Of a stretch of 12,627 bases of DNA, positions 1 to 6,044 are shown in pieces. The stretch spans positions 1-12,627 of the forward strand of contig CASGVX010000024.1 of the NCBI GenBank assembly GCA_949346185.1. The letters run 5' to 3'. The notes beneath the pieces are model-generated. The model was not told the DNA's origin, ran no database searches, and worked only from the letters and a program-made list of their open reading frames with translations. The stretch's first letter is position 1, and each line of letters starts with the position of its first letter. This DNA is from an uncultured Lachnospiraceae bacterium (lineage in GTDB: Bacteria > Bacillota > Clostridia > Lachnospirales > Lachnospiraceae). A program made the position numbers and the translations under genes.

Positions 1-748
1 CCAGCCTGTCGTGAAAGAGCAGGAAGGTTCTGCCGCAAATATGGTGGAACGCGTGACAGTGCAAAAGGCAGAGAGTTCTGAGGAGCAGGATTTTTCCGGC
101 GATGCAGGAAATGGTGGCTTTGGCGAGGAGACTTTGGCTCAGGATGCAGGGACGTTACTCCATGCAGACAGAAGCGATGTGAAATCCGCATCAGAAATCA
201 GCAATCCTATTTTTGCAGACCAGTTGAACGTGGTTCAGGGAAACATCGAGCAGGTTATGGATGTGAATATGAATGGCGTGCAGAGGATGCAGCAGATGGT
301 GGACATTGTCAGGCAGGTAAGCGAGCAGATTCGCAGTACTGTGGATGAGACGGCAACGACCATGGAGATGCAGTTAAACCCGGAAAGCCTTGGGAAAGTT
401 CTCTTAACAGTCTCTGCGAAGGACGGCGTGATGACGGCAAACTTCAAAGTGCAGTCTGAGGATGCAAGACAGGCATTGGAAAGCCAGATGTTCCAGCTTC
501 GGGAAGCCTTGGAGGCAAAGAACCTGAAGGTAGAGTCTGTGGACGTGCAGATTTCTAATTTCAGTTTTGGCCAGAGCAATGAGGCCGAGGGGCAGATGCA
601 GAAAGATGCCCAGAAGCAAGGCAAGAGGAAGTTCAATTTCGATGTGGCAGAGGATGAGGAAGACATGGAAGTTTCTCAGGAGACGCCGGAACAGATGCGC
701 AGGAGAGTGATGCTGGAGTCTGGCGGAAGCGTTGATTACACGGCATAG
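1..748 (+). CDS. fliK: Flagellar hook-length control protein FliK, C-terminal part (5' end cut by window)
   Basis: The reading frame is open to the left edge (first complete codon at 2), so this is the C-terminal ~248 residues of a longer protein; a GTG at 11 is probably internal. FliK is a secreted molecular ruler that measures the hook and, through FlhB, switches export from hook to filament subunits. The conserved C-terminal Flg_hook domain is visible at about 368-556: it has the LNPESLGKV signature, a short beta stretch, and an amphipathic helix with QLREALEAKNLKVESVDVQ. The preceding residues are acidic, Ser/Gly-rich and low complexity, typical of the FliK ruler. A charged Gln/Glu/Lys tail follows the domain. 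The stop lies 16 nt before flgD, whose ribosome binding site begins within that gap, so the two genes are in one transcript. The family call is firm; the true start is outside the window. Confidence 0.93.
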   Translation, partial: QPVVKEQEGSAANMVERVTVQKAESSEEQDFSGDAGNGGFGEETLAQDAGTLLHADRSDVKSASEISNPIFADQLNVVQGNIEQVMDVNMNGVQRMQQMVDIVRQVSEQIRSTVDETATTMEMQLNPESLGKVLLTVSAKDGVMTANFKVQSEDARQALESQMFQLREALEAKNLKVESVDVQISNFSFGQSNEAEGQMQKDAQKQGKRKFNFDVAEDEEDMEVSQETPEQMRRRVMLESGGSVDYTA

Positions 749-764
749 GAAAGGAGGATGCCAA

Positions 765-1715
765 ATGGCTAATTTAATGGCCCCGGTAACATATGACGAA
801 AATGGAAAGCCGAAGGTGGATGTCGCGGAGTCGTCCCAGAAGAAGGACAATGAGAGAAAACTAGGATCCGAACTGGGAAAAGAAGACTTTCTGATGCTTT
901 TGGTGACACAGATGCAGTACCAAGATCCGCTGGAGCCCACGAACAATACGGAGTATGTGACCCAATTGGCTCAGTTTAGCGAGTTGGAGGCGATGCAGAA
1001 TCTGAATGAGACTGCCAACAATAGCACGGCTTATAGCCTGGTAGGAAAGGAAGTATTGATACAGCATGAGACTTCCACGGGAGATGTGGTGGAATTTCAG
1101 GGCACGGTACAGTATGTAACTATCCAAAATGGAGATGCCTATGTCACAGTGGATGGGGAGAGATATCCATATTCAGAAGTGGTACAGGTAATTGATCCAT
1201 ATTATCTTATCGCTAGTTATCTGCCAAGTGTTTCAAAGCAACATCTGGAATATAACCATCAGGATCCGCAGGATCTGGTTGTGGAAGGACTCAGTTTGGG
1301 ATCTCATGGATACGAGGCAAAGAGTTTTGCAGTGGCATTGATGCGTGTGGATGACAGCAGCAAGACAGTGTCGATCGACCCCAAGTATCTTTCCTATGAG
1401 AAAGGCAAGCTGACCATTGACAAGGAGGCGCTGGAGAGTGTCGATGCTGGAACGTATTATGTGGGATTTGTCTTTGACAATGCGGATAAGACCGTTGTCT
1501 ATGAAGATGTGACGCTGGAGATCAAGGGAATTGTTCAAAAGCCAGCAGATCCGGGCAATGGTTCTGGCAGTGGCTCTGGTTCAGGAACAGAAGGAAGCAC
1601 TGGCGGTACAGGTTCAGGAACAGAAGGAAGCACTGGCGGTACAGGTTCAGGAACAGAAGGAAGCACTGGTTCTGGTACCACAGGTACGGGAAGCAGTGGC
1701 AGTACAGGTTCTTGA
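765..1715 (+). CDS. flgD: Flagellar hook assembly (cap) protein FlgD with extra Ig-like domain and repeat tail
   Basis: FlgD forms the scaffold cap on which FlgE subunits polymerise. The ATG at 765 was chosen because AAGGAGG (751-757) lies 7 nt upstream; a TTG at 732 would overlap fliK and has no such site. The product is 316 aa. Residues 36-80 carry the family signature LGKEDFLMLLVTQMQYQDP followed by the TxQLAQFSxLEAMQNL helix. Residues 90-147 are the small beta region (SLVGKEVLI to YPYSEVVQVIDP). Residues ~165-254 are an additional beta-rich segment (SIDPKYL, GKLTIDKEAL, AGTYYVGFVF, VTLEIKG) that resembles X2-like Ig modules; this is inference from the pattern. Residues 258-316 are a Gly/Ser/Thr tail built from 11-residue repeats. 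The protein is longer than the ~220-240 aa usual for FlgD because of these additions. It lies between fliK and the conserved operon protein, as in other Clostridia. Confidence 0.94.
   Translation: MANLMAPVTYDENGKPKVDVAESSQKKDNERKLGSELGKEDFLMLLVTQMQYQDPLEPTNNTEYVTQLAQFSELEAMQNLNETANNSTAYSLVGKEVLIQHETSTGDVVEFQGTVQYVTIQNGDAYVTVDGERYPYSEVVQVIDPYYLIASYLPSVSKQHLEYNHQDPQDLVVEGLSLGSHGYEAKSFAVALMRVDDSSKTVSIDPKYLSYEKGKLTIDKEALESVDAGTYYVGFVFDNADKTVVYEDVTLEIKGIVQKPADPGNGSGSGSGSGTEGSTGGTGSGTEGSTGGTGSGTEGSTGSGTTGTGSSGSTGS
1578..1670 (+). repeat. 33-bp tandem repeat, ~2.8 copies, in the flgD 3' end
   Basis: Copies lie at 1578-1610, 1611-1643 and a partial one at 1644-1670, and they are identical at nucleotide level over the compared length. 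Each encodes GSGTEGSTGGT. The unit is a multiple of three, so gain or loss of a copy leaves the frame and the FlgD stop intact. Similar Gly/Ser/Thr codons flank the array on both sides, which suggests growth from a low-complexity seed. Confidence 0.95.
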
Positions 1716-1770
1716 TGCTTGGACAGTCATGAATATGAGATGATTTTCGCAGGGAGAGGAAGGTGAAGTG

Positions 1771-2163
1771 ATGCGGCGAATACAGGAAAATTATACCTCC
1801 ATCGAGCAGATGAGGGGAAAGTTGCTGCAGAATTCTTCCAAGACAGAAAATTCCCAGTCAGCCGGTGACGTTTCATTTCAGGATATTTTTCAGAAGAAAC
1901 AGGAACAGGCAGTGGAAAATCTCAAGTTTTCCAAACATGCCAATGCGAGGCTTTCGTCCCGCAATATCAATTTGTCTGCGGAGCAGATAGCGCGTTTGGA
2001 ACGGGGAACAACCAAGGCGAGGGAAAAAGGAATTCAAGAGTCTTTGGTCATGGTAGATAATCTGGCATTTATTGTAAATGTTAAGAATAATACCGTAATA
2101 ACAGCAGTGAATGATATGACGGATTCCATCTTTACCAACATTGATGGAGCGGTCATCAATTAG
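1771..2163 (+). CDS. Conserved flagellar operon protein of unknown function (TIGR02530-like)
   Basis: This is a 130-aa soluble protein with no signal peptide or membrane segment. The C-terminal half matches the small family found next to flgD/flgE in Firmicutes and related bacteria. It has LKFSKHANARLSSRNINLS at about residues 51-69, the QIARLERGTTKAREKG helix, then VMVDNLAFIVNVKNNTVITAV and a closing FTNIDGAVIN. The first 45 residues are variable and polar. ATG 1771 is preferred over the adjacent GTG 1768 because the AGGAAGGTG site (1757-1765) is better spaced from it. The flgD stop is 55 nt upstream. Its fixed position between the hook-cap and hook genes suggests a role in hook assembly or substrate handling, but the biochemical function is not established. 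The family match is from memory of these motifs. Confidence 0.88.
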   Translation: MRRIQENYTSIEQMRGKLLQNSSKTENSQSAGDVSFQDIFQKKQEQAVENLKFSKHANARLSSRNINLSAEQIARLERGTTKAREKGIQESLVMVDNLAFIVNVKNNTVITAVNDMTDSIFTNIDGAVIN

Positions 2164-2175
2164 GAGATGTATGAT

Positions 2176-2214
2176 ATGCTGGACCTCATAAGGAAGCAGG
2201 GGGATTTTGAATGA
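2176..2214 (+). other. Possible 12-codon minicistron (MLDLIRKQGDFE)
   Basis: AGGAG at 2162-2166, overlapping the stop of the preceding gene, lies 9 nt before ATG 2176. The frame ends in TGA at 2212-2214, which overlaps the ATG (2211) of the next tiny frame as ATGA. Too short to judge coding; it is recorded because spacing and overlap look like translational coupling. Confidence 0.25.
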
Positions 2215-2291
2215 CAGAGAAATCCCATACATTTCCAACAATGGTTTGTTGAACGATTCTTTGTGTCTGGGCGTTGCTTGACACAAAGGAG
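2201..2291 (+). promoter_or_regulatory. Three-hairpin RNA leader before flgE, with buried ribosome binding site
   Basis: Three consecutive inverted repeats fill 90 nt. The first is GGGATTT (2201-2207) with AAATCCC (2220-2226) and a 12-nt loop. The second is CAACAA (2236-2241) with TTGTTG (2246-2251) and a 4-nt loop. The third is TTCTTTGTGTC (2257-2267) with GACACAAAGGA (2280-2290), an 11-bp stem with one G-U pair and a 12-nt loop. The 3' arm of the third hairpin contains most of AAAGGAG (2285-2291), the strongest ribosome binding site upstream of flgE, so the folded form should hide it. No T-run follows, so it is not a terminator. I do not recognise a known riboswitch class. The pairing is seen directly; the regulatory role is inferred. 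Confidence 0.5.
2211..2252 (+). other. Possible 13-codon minicistron (MTEKSHTFPTMVC)
   Basis: A purine-rich site GCAGGGGG (2196-2203) precedes ATG 2211 by 7 nt. Part of this site lies in the 5' arm of a perfect 7-bp hairpin (2201-2207 with 2220-2226), and the ATG falls in its 12-nt loop. Coding value is unproven; it could be a chance frame inside a structured leader. Confidence 0.22.
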
Positions 2292-2294
2292 TTA

Positions 2295-2321
2295 ATGATG
2301 AAGATAGCAGCGCAGAAATGA
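2295..2321 (+). other. Possible 8-codon leader frame (MMKIAAQK) overlapping the flgE start region
   Basis: AAAGGAG (2285-2291) is 3 nt before ATG 2295 and 6 nt before ATG 2298. This tiny frame ends in TGA at 2319-2321, overlapping an in-frame flgE ATG at 2318 (ATGA) and ending 8 nt before ATG 2330. It may couple ribosome loading at the hairpin-controlled site to flgE translation. It could also be incidental. Confidence 0.3.
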
Positions 2322-2329
2322 GGCCTATT

Positions 2330-3901
2330 ATGATGAGATCAATGTACTCTGGTGTGGCTGGATTGAAGGCTCACCAGACGAGAATGGATGTAATTGGAAA
2401 TAATATCGCAAACGTGAACACGGTGGGATTTAAGGGAAGCAGCGTGAACTTCGCAGATACCTTTTATCAGACGGTGTCTTCGGCTACCGGCTCCAATGCA
2501 GAACTGGGTACGGCTGGTACCAACGCTAAGCAGATTGGTCTTGGATCTACCGTGGCATCTATCACCACGAATATTACGGAGCAGGGCGGTACCCAGAGCA
2601 CGAATCGTTCCTTGGATATTGCAATCAACGGAGAGTCCTTCTTGATTGTGCGCTCTGGCACGGACACTTTGTTTACCAAGTCCGGCGCACTGAATATTGA
2701 CGAGGTGGGCAATCTGTACTGCACCACCAACGGAGCGACGGTACAGGGGTGGCTGGCAGATGACAAGGGCGAGATTATCAAGGACACGGTGAAGGATTTG
2801 TCCATTATGTCAGGAAGCAATTTGTACTATGAGCCGGAGGCTACCCAGGCAATTACCTTAGGCGGGAATATTGACCCCAACGACACCAAGTTAAACCCCA
2901 CATTCGGTGCTGGCGGAGCACCGATTTCCGGCGGTCAGGTTATGACCTTCAGTTTCTTTGACAATGTTGGCGAGCAGTACTCAGTGAAACTTTATGTTTC
3001 CAAAGCGCAGACCCAGACAGCCGGCACGGTGAAGTATGATGTGCGGGTGGGGGATGTATACAATGCCAGCGGAGAGTCCATCTTTGTGCTGAAGACGGTG
3101 GATGCTGCCACAGGTGCCATCACCTATTCAGCTTCTGATGCTAAGGTACAGTTTGCAGGGGGAGAGGTTTCAGCGGCTAACGTGGATGCCCAGACAGGGG
3201 AATTGACACTGGAGGCTACCCAGCTTGGTTCGTTAATTTTCAGCAGTTCCACCGGTGATTATGTCAACACCCAGAACGGAACGACGGATCGTCCCAATGC
3301 GGTATATCAGGGAAAGGCGCTGAACTTCTCCGTGATTGGTCCGGTGCCGGTACATCAGGGAACAAATATTGTAAATGGTACCAATGCAGGTGCTGATTCC
3401 ACTTTCCTGCAGCATGACGATACCAATGATACCGGTGGCGTGAATATTTACTTTGATGACCTGACCCAGTATTCTCAGGGAGGCACTTCCAAGCTGTCAA
3501 GCAACAAGGGAGACCCGGATGGATACTATGCAGGCAATAAGGCCGGCAACATGAAAGGCGTGTCCATCTCCGCAGATGGAAAGATTTATGGAAATTATGA
3601 CAATGGCATGAAGAAATGCCTGGCTCAGATTGCGGTAGCCACATTCTCCAATCCATCCGGCCTAGAGGCCATGGGAGACAGTCTCTTTGCTGCATCCCTG
3701 AACTCTGGTCCTTTTGATGGAATCGGCGAGGAAGTGACCCTCTCGGGTTCCTTCACGGTGGGTGCTTTGGAGATGTCCAACGTGGATCTGTCCACGGAGT
3801 TTACGAATATGATTACCACCCAGCGTGGATTCCAGGCAAATTCCAGAATTATTACTACTTCCGATACGATGTTAGAGGAACTGGTTAATCTGAAGAGGTA
3901 A
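2330..3901 (+). CDS. flgE: Flagellar hook protein FlgE
   Basis: FlgE polymerises outside the cell to form the curved hook joining rod and filament. The start at 2330 gives the family's usual N-terminus MMRSMYSGVAGL, with GAGG at 2320-2323 as a modest ribosome binding site; ATG 2318 would add four residues (MRPI) and cannot be excluded. The product is 523 aa. The N-terminal coiled/rod signature continues through HQTRMDVIGNNIANVNTVGFKGS. A surface-exposed middle region follows from about residue 100 to 430. The C-terminal signature GSFTVGALEMSNVDLSTEFTNMITTQRGFQANSRIITTSDTML is intact to the stop. It is longer than the enteric protein (~400 aa), consistent with the larger D1/D2 domains common in Clostridia. 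A structured leader precedes the gene and a strong terminator follows it 35 nt after the stop. Confidence 0.96.
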   Translation: MMRSMYSGVAGLKAHQTRMDVIGNNIANVNTVGFKGSSVNFADTFYQTVSSATGSNAELGTAGTNAKQIGLGSTVASITTNITEQGGTQSTNRSLDIAINGESFLIVRSGTDTLFTKSGALNIDEVGNLYCTTNGATVQGWLADDKGEIIKDTVKDLSIMSGSNLYYEPEATQAITLGGNIDPNDTKLNPTFGAGGAPISGGQVMTFSFFDNVGEQYSVKLYVSKAQTQTAGTVKYDVRVGDVYNASGESIFVLKTVDAATGAITYSASDAKVQFAGGEVSAANVDAQTGELTLEATQLGSLIFSSSTGDYVNTQNGTTDRPNAVYQGKALNFSVIGPVPVHQGTNIVNGTNAGADSTFLQHDDTNDTGGVNIYFDDLTQYSQGGTSKLSSNKGDPDGYYAGNKAGNMKGVSISADGKIYGNYDNGMKKCLAQIAVATFSNPSGLEAMGDSLFAASLNSGPFDGIGEEVTLSGSFTVGALEMSNVDLSTEFTNMITTQRGFQANSRIITTSDTMLEELVNLKR

Positions 3902-3936
3902 TGGGAGTTCGCTGGTAGCAATAACTGATTCTTGAT

Positions 3937-3970
3937 AGAGCCAGGCGGGCAAAACCGCTTGGCTCTTTTT
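3937..3970 (+). terminator. Strong intrinsic terminator after flgE
   Basis: AGAGCCAGGCGG (3937-3948) pairs with CCGCTTGGCTCT (3955-3966) over 12 bp with a single G-U pair and a 6-nt loop, followed directly by a T-run (five Ts counting the last stem base, 3966-3970). It lies 35 nt after the flgE stop and should end or reduce transcription from the hook block. Confidence 0.88.
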
Positions 3971-3978
3971 ACGCCGCC

Positions 3979-4109
3979 GTATAGGAGAGTGCGGAGAATC
4001 TCGCAGAGAGAGATTCTTTGTTCCTATATAGGAAACTGCTCACAATGTGGTGCTATGCCAACAAGAATTACGAAGTAATTCTTGCAGGGGAATGCGCTGG
4101 CATTCCCCT
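3979..4109 (+). repeat. Palindrome-rich intergenic element between flgE and flbD
   Basis: Several perfect inverted repeats lie end to end. An outer stem (3980-3986 with 4022-4028) encloses AGAATCTC/GAGATTCT (3995-4002 with 4010-4017). A 14-bp palindrome TTCCTATATAGGAA (4021-4034) is an alternative fold. CAAGAATTAC/GTAATTCTTG (4062-4071 with 4075-4084) has a 3-nt loop. AGGGGAATGC/GCATTCCCCT (4086-4095 with 4100-4109) has a 4-nt loop and is followed by TTGTT, so it might act as a weak terminator. There is no open reading frame of note and no convincing sigma-A promoter. Part of it (3979-4062) resembles 11252-11323. Confidence 0.6.
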
Positions 4110-4138
4110 TTGTTCTGGGAAAGAATGGGGGAATAATT

Positions 4139-4330
4139 ATGATTGATGTAACGAGATTGAATGGAAAAGCACTGACGATTAATGCGGAATTGATTGAGAC
4201 AGTGGAGGAGACACCGGACACTGTCATCACTTTGACCACTGGAAAAAAAATAATTGTAAAAGAAAGTAGACAGAACGTAAAAAATCTAGTAATATTATAT
4301 AGGAGAGAATGCAGTGCTATAAAAATGTAG
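4139..4330 (+). CDS. flbD: FlbD/SwrD-family flagellar protein
   Basis: This is a 63-aa protein starting MIDVTRLNGKALTINAELIETVEETPDTVITLTTGKKIIV, the signature of the FlbD family. The B. subtilis member, SwrD (YlzI), raises motor power and is needed for swarming. ATG 4139 is chosen because GGGGG (4127-4131) sits 7 nt upstream and because the family starts at this Met; an upstream in-frame ATG (4082) would translate the hairpin spacer. The tail NVKNLVILYRREC fits the family helix; the last few residues are unconserved. It is placed directly before motA/motB, 37 nt from the motA start, which fits a role in stator performance. It lies after the flgE terminator, so its transcription depends on read-through or on a promoter that I cannot identify. 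Confidence 0.92.
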   Translation: MIDVTRLNGKALTINAELIETVEETPDTVITLTTGKKIIVKESRQNVKNLVILYRRECSAIKM

Positions 4331-4336
4331 CATTGC
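4311..4336 (+). other. Hairpin at the flbD stop codon
   Basis: GCAGTGCTA (4311-4319) pairs with TAGCATTGC (4328-4336), 9 bp with one G-U pair and an 8-nt loop. It covers the flbD stop (4328-4330). It is followed by A-rich, not T-rich, sequence, so it is not an intrinsic terminator. It might affect flbD-motA coupling or RNA stability; this is inference. Confidence 0.45.
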
Positions 4337-4367
4337 ATAAAAATAAATACATAAGGTGGTGTAGGTT

Positions 4368-5195
4368 TTGGATATTACAACATTAATTGGCTTGCTGGCA
4401 TGTGCTGTATTCGTCGTGCTGGGCATCATCACAGGTGAGGAAGGTCCCGCCGCTATGGGGCATTTCTATGACCTTGTGTCGATATTCATTACGCTGGGTG
4501 GGTCCACTTGCTGTATGCTGATGCAGGCAAAAGGGATTCCAGAGTTTATCGGCTGCATCAAGTCATTTACGCTGGCACTCAAAAAGCCTAGTTTCAATGA
4601 GGCGGAGGTCATTGGGGATATTGTCAATCTCTCCAATGTGGCTCGTAAGGAAGGTCTCCTAGCCTTGGAGGAAACGGCCAACAACATTGAGGATGAATTT
4701 CTGAAAAAGGGAATCATGCTGATTGTGGATGGTACAGATCCGGAGCTTGTGAGAAACATCATGGAGACGGAATTGAACTCTGTAGACAAGCGACATGCAG
4801 AGAAAGTCGGTTTCTGGGCAAACTGGGGCGGCATGGGTCCTGCATGGGGTATGATTGGTACGCTGATTGGTTTGGTAAACATGCTCTATAACATGGAGGA
4901 TATGTCCAAGATTGGTCCGAACATGGCCGTGGCGCTTTTGACCACGCTGTACGGCTCTCTTCTGGCGAACTGGATTTGTCTTCCCATTTCTTTTAAGTTA
5001 AAAATGTTCAATGACATGGAGATTACCATCAAGGAAATTATGGTAGAGGGATTGCTGTCCATCCAGGCAGGCGAGAATCCCCGTGTTATCGAAGAGAAAC
5101 TGAAGTCATTCCTTGCGCCGAATGCGAGAGAGTCCATAGGACAGGAAGAAGGCGGCGGTGCTGGAGCTGCAGCGGCTGAAGGTGGTGAGGCTTAA
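4368..5195 (+). CDS. motA: Flagellar motor stator protein MotA
   Basis: MotA forms, with MotB, the ion-driven stator that turns the rotor. The 275-aa product has four predicted membrane segments: about residues 3-22, 33-52, 158-176 and 186-207. The cytoplasmic loop between TM2 and TM3 has the conserved charged positions R93 and E101/E102 (ARKEGLLALEE) that contact FliG. The prolines that couple ion flow to movement are present: P158 (GPAWGMIGTLIGLV) and P206 (LPISFKL). The start is TTG 4368, set by AAGGTGG (4353-4359) 8 nt upstream; no ATG upstream fits. The C-terminus is an acidic Gly/Ala tail (residues 258-275). The stop TAA shares one base with the motB ATG, so the pair is translationally coupled. 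Confidence 0.96.
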   Translation: MDITTLIGLLACAVFVVLGIITGEEGPAAMGHFYDLVSIFITLGGSTCCMLMQAKGIPEFIGCIKSFTLALKKPSFNEAEVIGDIVNLSNVARKEGLLALEETANNIEDEFLKKGIMLIVDGTDPELVRNIMETELNSVDKRHAEKVGFWANWGGMGPAWGMIGTLIGLVNMLYNMEDMSKIGPNMAVALLTTLYGSLLANWICLPISFKLKMFNDMEITIKEIMVEGLLSIQAGENPRVIEEKLKSFLAPNARESIGQEEGGGAGAAAAEGGEA

Positions 5196-5998
5196 TGGCA
5201 AAAGATAAGCAGGAAGAAGAAATCAAGACCGATGGTTGGAAAGATACCTTTTCTGACCTGATGAACCTTCTGCTTTGCTTTTTCGTGTTGCTGTATTCCA
5301 TGTCCAATGTGGACGAGGTCAAGTATGCCGAATTGGTGGCATCTTTGTCCAACAGTTTCAGCATTTTCAGCGGAGGCGCCCAGGCGGTGGGCGAGGGTAC
5401 CTTGGTATCCAGCGGGGCTACCCAGCTGAGCAATCTGGACGAATTTTATACGGACATGGGTAAGAAGGCGGAATCCGACGTGGAGGAAGATCCGCTGAAA
5501 CAGTATCAAGATCAGCAGATGCAGAAGAAGAGAGAGGAAACAGAAGAAATCTATTCCCAAGTGGTGGAGGCATCGGAGAGCAGCCGTCTGCAGGATTCTC
5601 TGGATGTGACCATGGACAATGGATATAATTATGTGATGATATCCCTGAGCGGCGGCGTGCTTTTCAAGTCGGGAAGTGCGGACATTCAGTCTGGAGCCAA
5701 GCAAATTATGTCTGGCGTGGGAAGCCTTCTGAAAAGATATGAGAACAAGCGAATTAAGATTGAAGGCCATACCGATAACGTTCCGATTAAGAATTCAAAG
5801 TATGACAGCAACCTCTGGCTATCCACGGCCCGGGCTGCCAAGGTGTATGAATACCTGACAACGAAGTGTCATGTAAAGTCGGAGCATATGGAGGCTTCCG
5901 GCAGGGGAGAGGAAGAGCCTATTGCCAGCAATAATACGGCGGCAGGCAGATCCAAGAACCGCCGAGTGGAAATAAAAATATATAGCGATACGGATTAG
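5195..5998 (+). CDS. motB: Flagellar motor stator protein MotB
   Basis: MotB anchors the stator to peptidoglycan and carries the ion-binding aspartate. The 267-aa product has a short charged N-terminus and one membrane helix (~19-37) with the essential aspartate D21 in TFSDLMNLLLCFFVLL. A plug/linker follows (~40-145, coiled, Gln/Glu-rich), then an OmpA-like peptidoglycan-binding domain (~148-265) with GHTDNVPI (191-198), LSTARAA (209-215) and NRRVEI (255-260). Position 24 is Asn where most MotB proteins have Thr three residues after the Asp (DxxT). AAGGTGG (5179-5185) in the motA 3' end provides the ribosome binding site, and the start overlaps the motA stop. Whether H+ or Na+ is used cannot be read from sequence with confidence. 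Confidence 0.96.
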   Translation: MAKDKQEEEIKTDGWKDTFSDLMNLLLCFFVLLYSMSNVDEVKYAELVASLSNSFSIFSGGAQAVGEGTLVSSGATQLSNLDEFYTDMGKKAESDVEEDPLKQYQDQQMQKKREETEEIYSQVVEASESSRLQDSLDVTMDNGYNYVMISLSGGVLFKSGSADIQSGAKQIMSGVGSLLKRYENKRIKIEGHTDNVPIKNSKYDSNLWLSTARAAKVYEYLTTKCHVKSEHMEASGRGEEEPIASNNTAAGRSKNRRVEIKIYSDTD

Positions 5999-6044
5999 GG
6001 GAATCGGCCTTGATCCATAGTATGATTGCAGAAAGGTGAAGACG

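Noticed and set aside
1531..1743. 70-codon + strand frame over the flgD repeat with EQKEALAVQV repeats
   Set aside because: Its repeats are simply the 33-bp flgD unit read in another phase.
1873..2286. Minus-strand frame spanning the flg operon protein and the flgE leader
   Set aside because: It is antisense to a conserved gene, shows no protein signature and has no convincing start site.
2201..2291. c-di-GMP riboswitch upstream of flgE
   Set aside because: The conserved GEMM loop sequences are absent; only generic hairpins are visible.
3959..3985. Promoter for flbD made of TTGGCT and TATAGG
   Set aside because: The spacer is only 15 nt, both boxes match poorly, and the -35 would lie inside the terminator stem.
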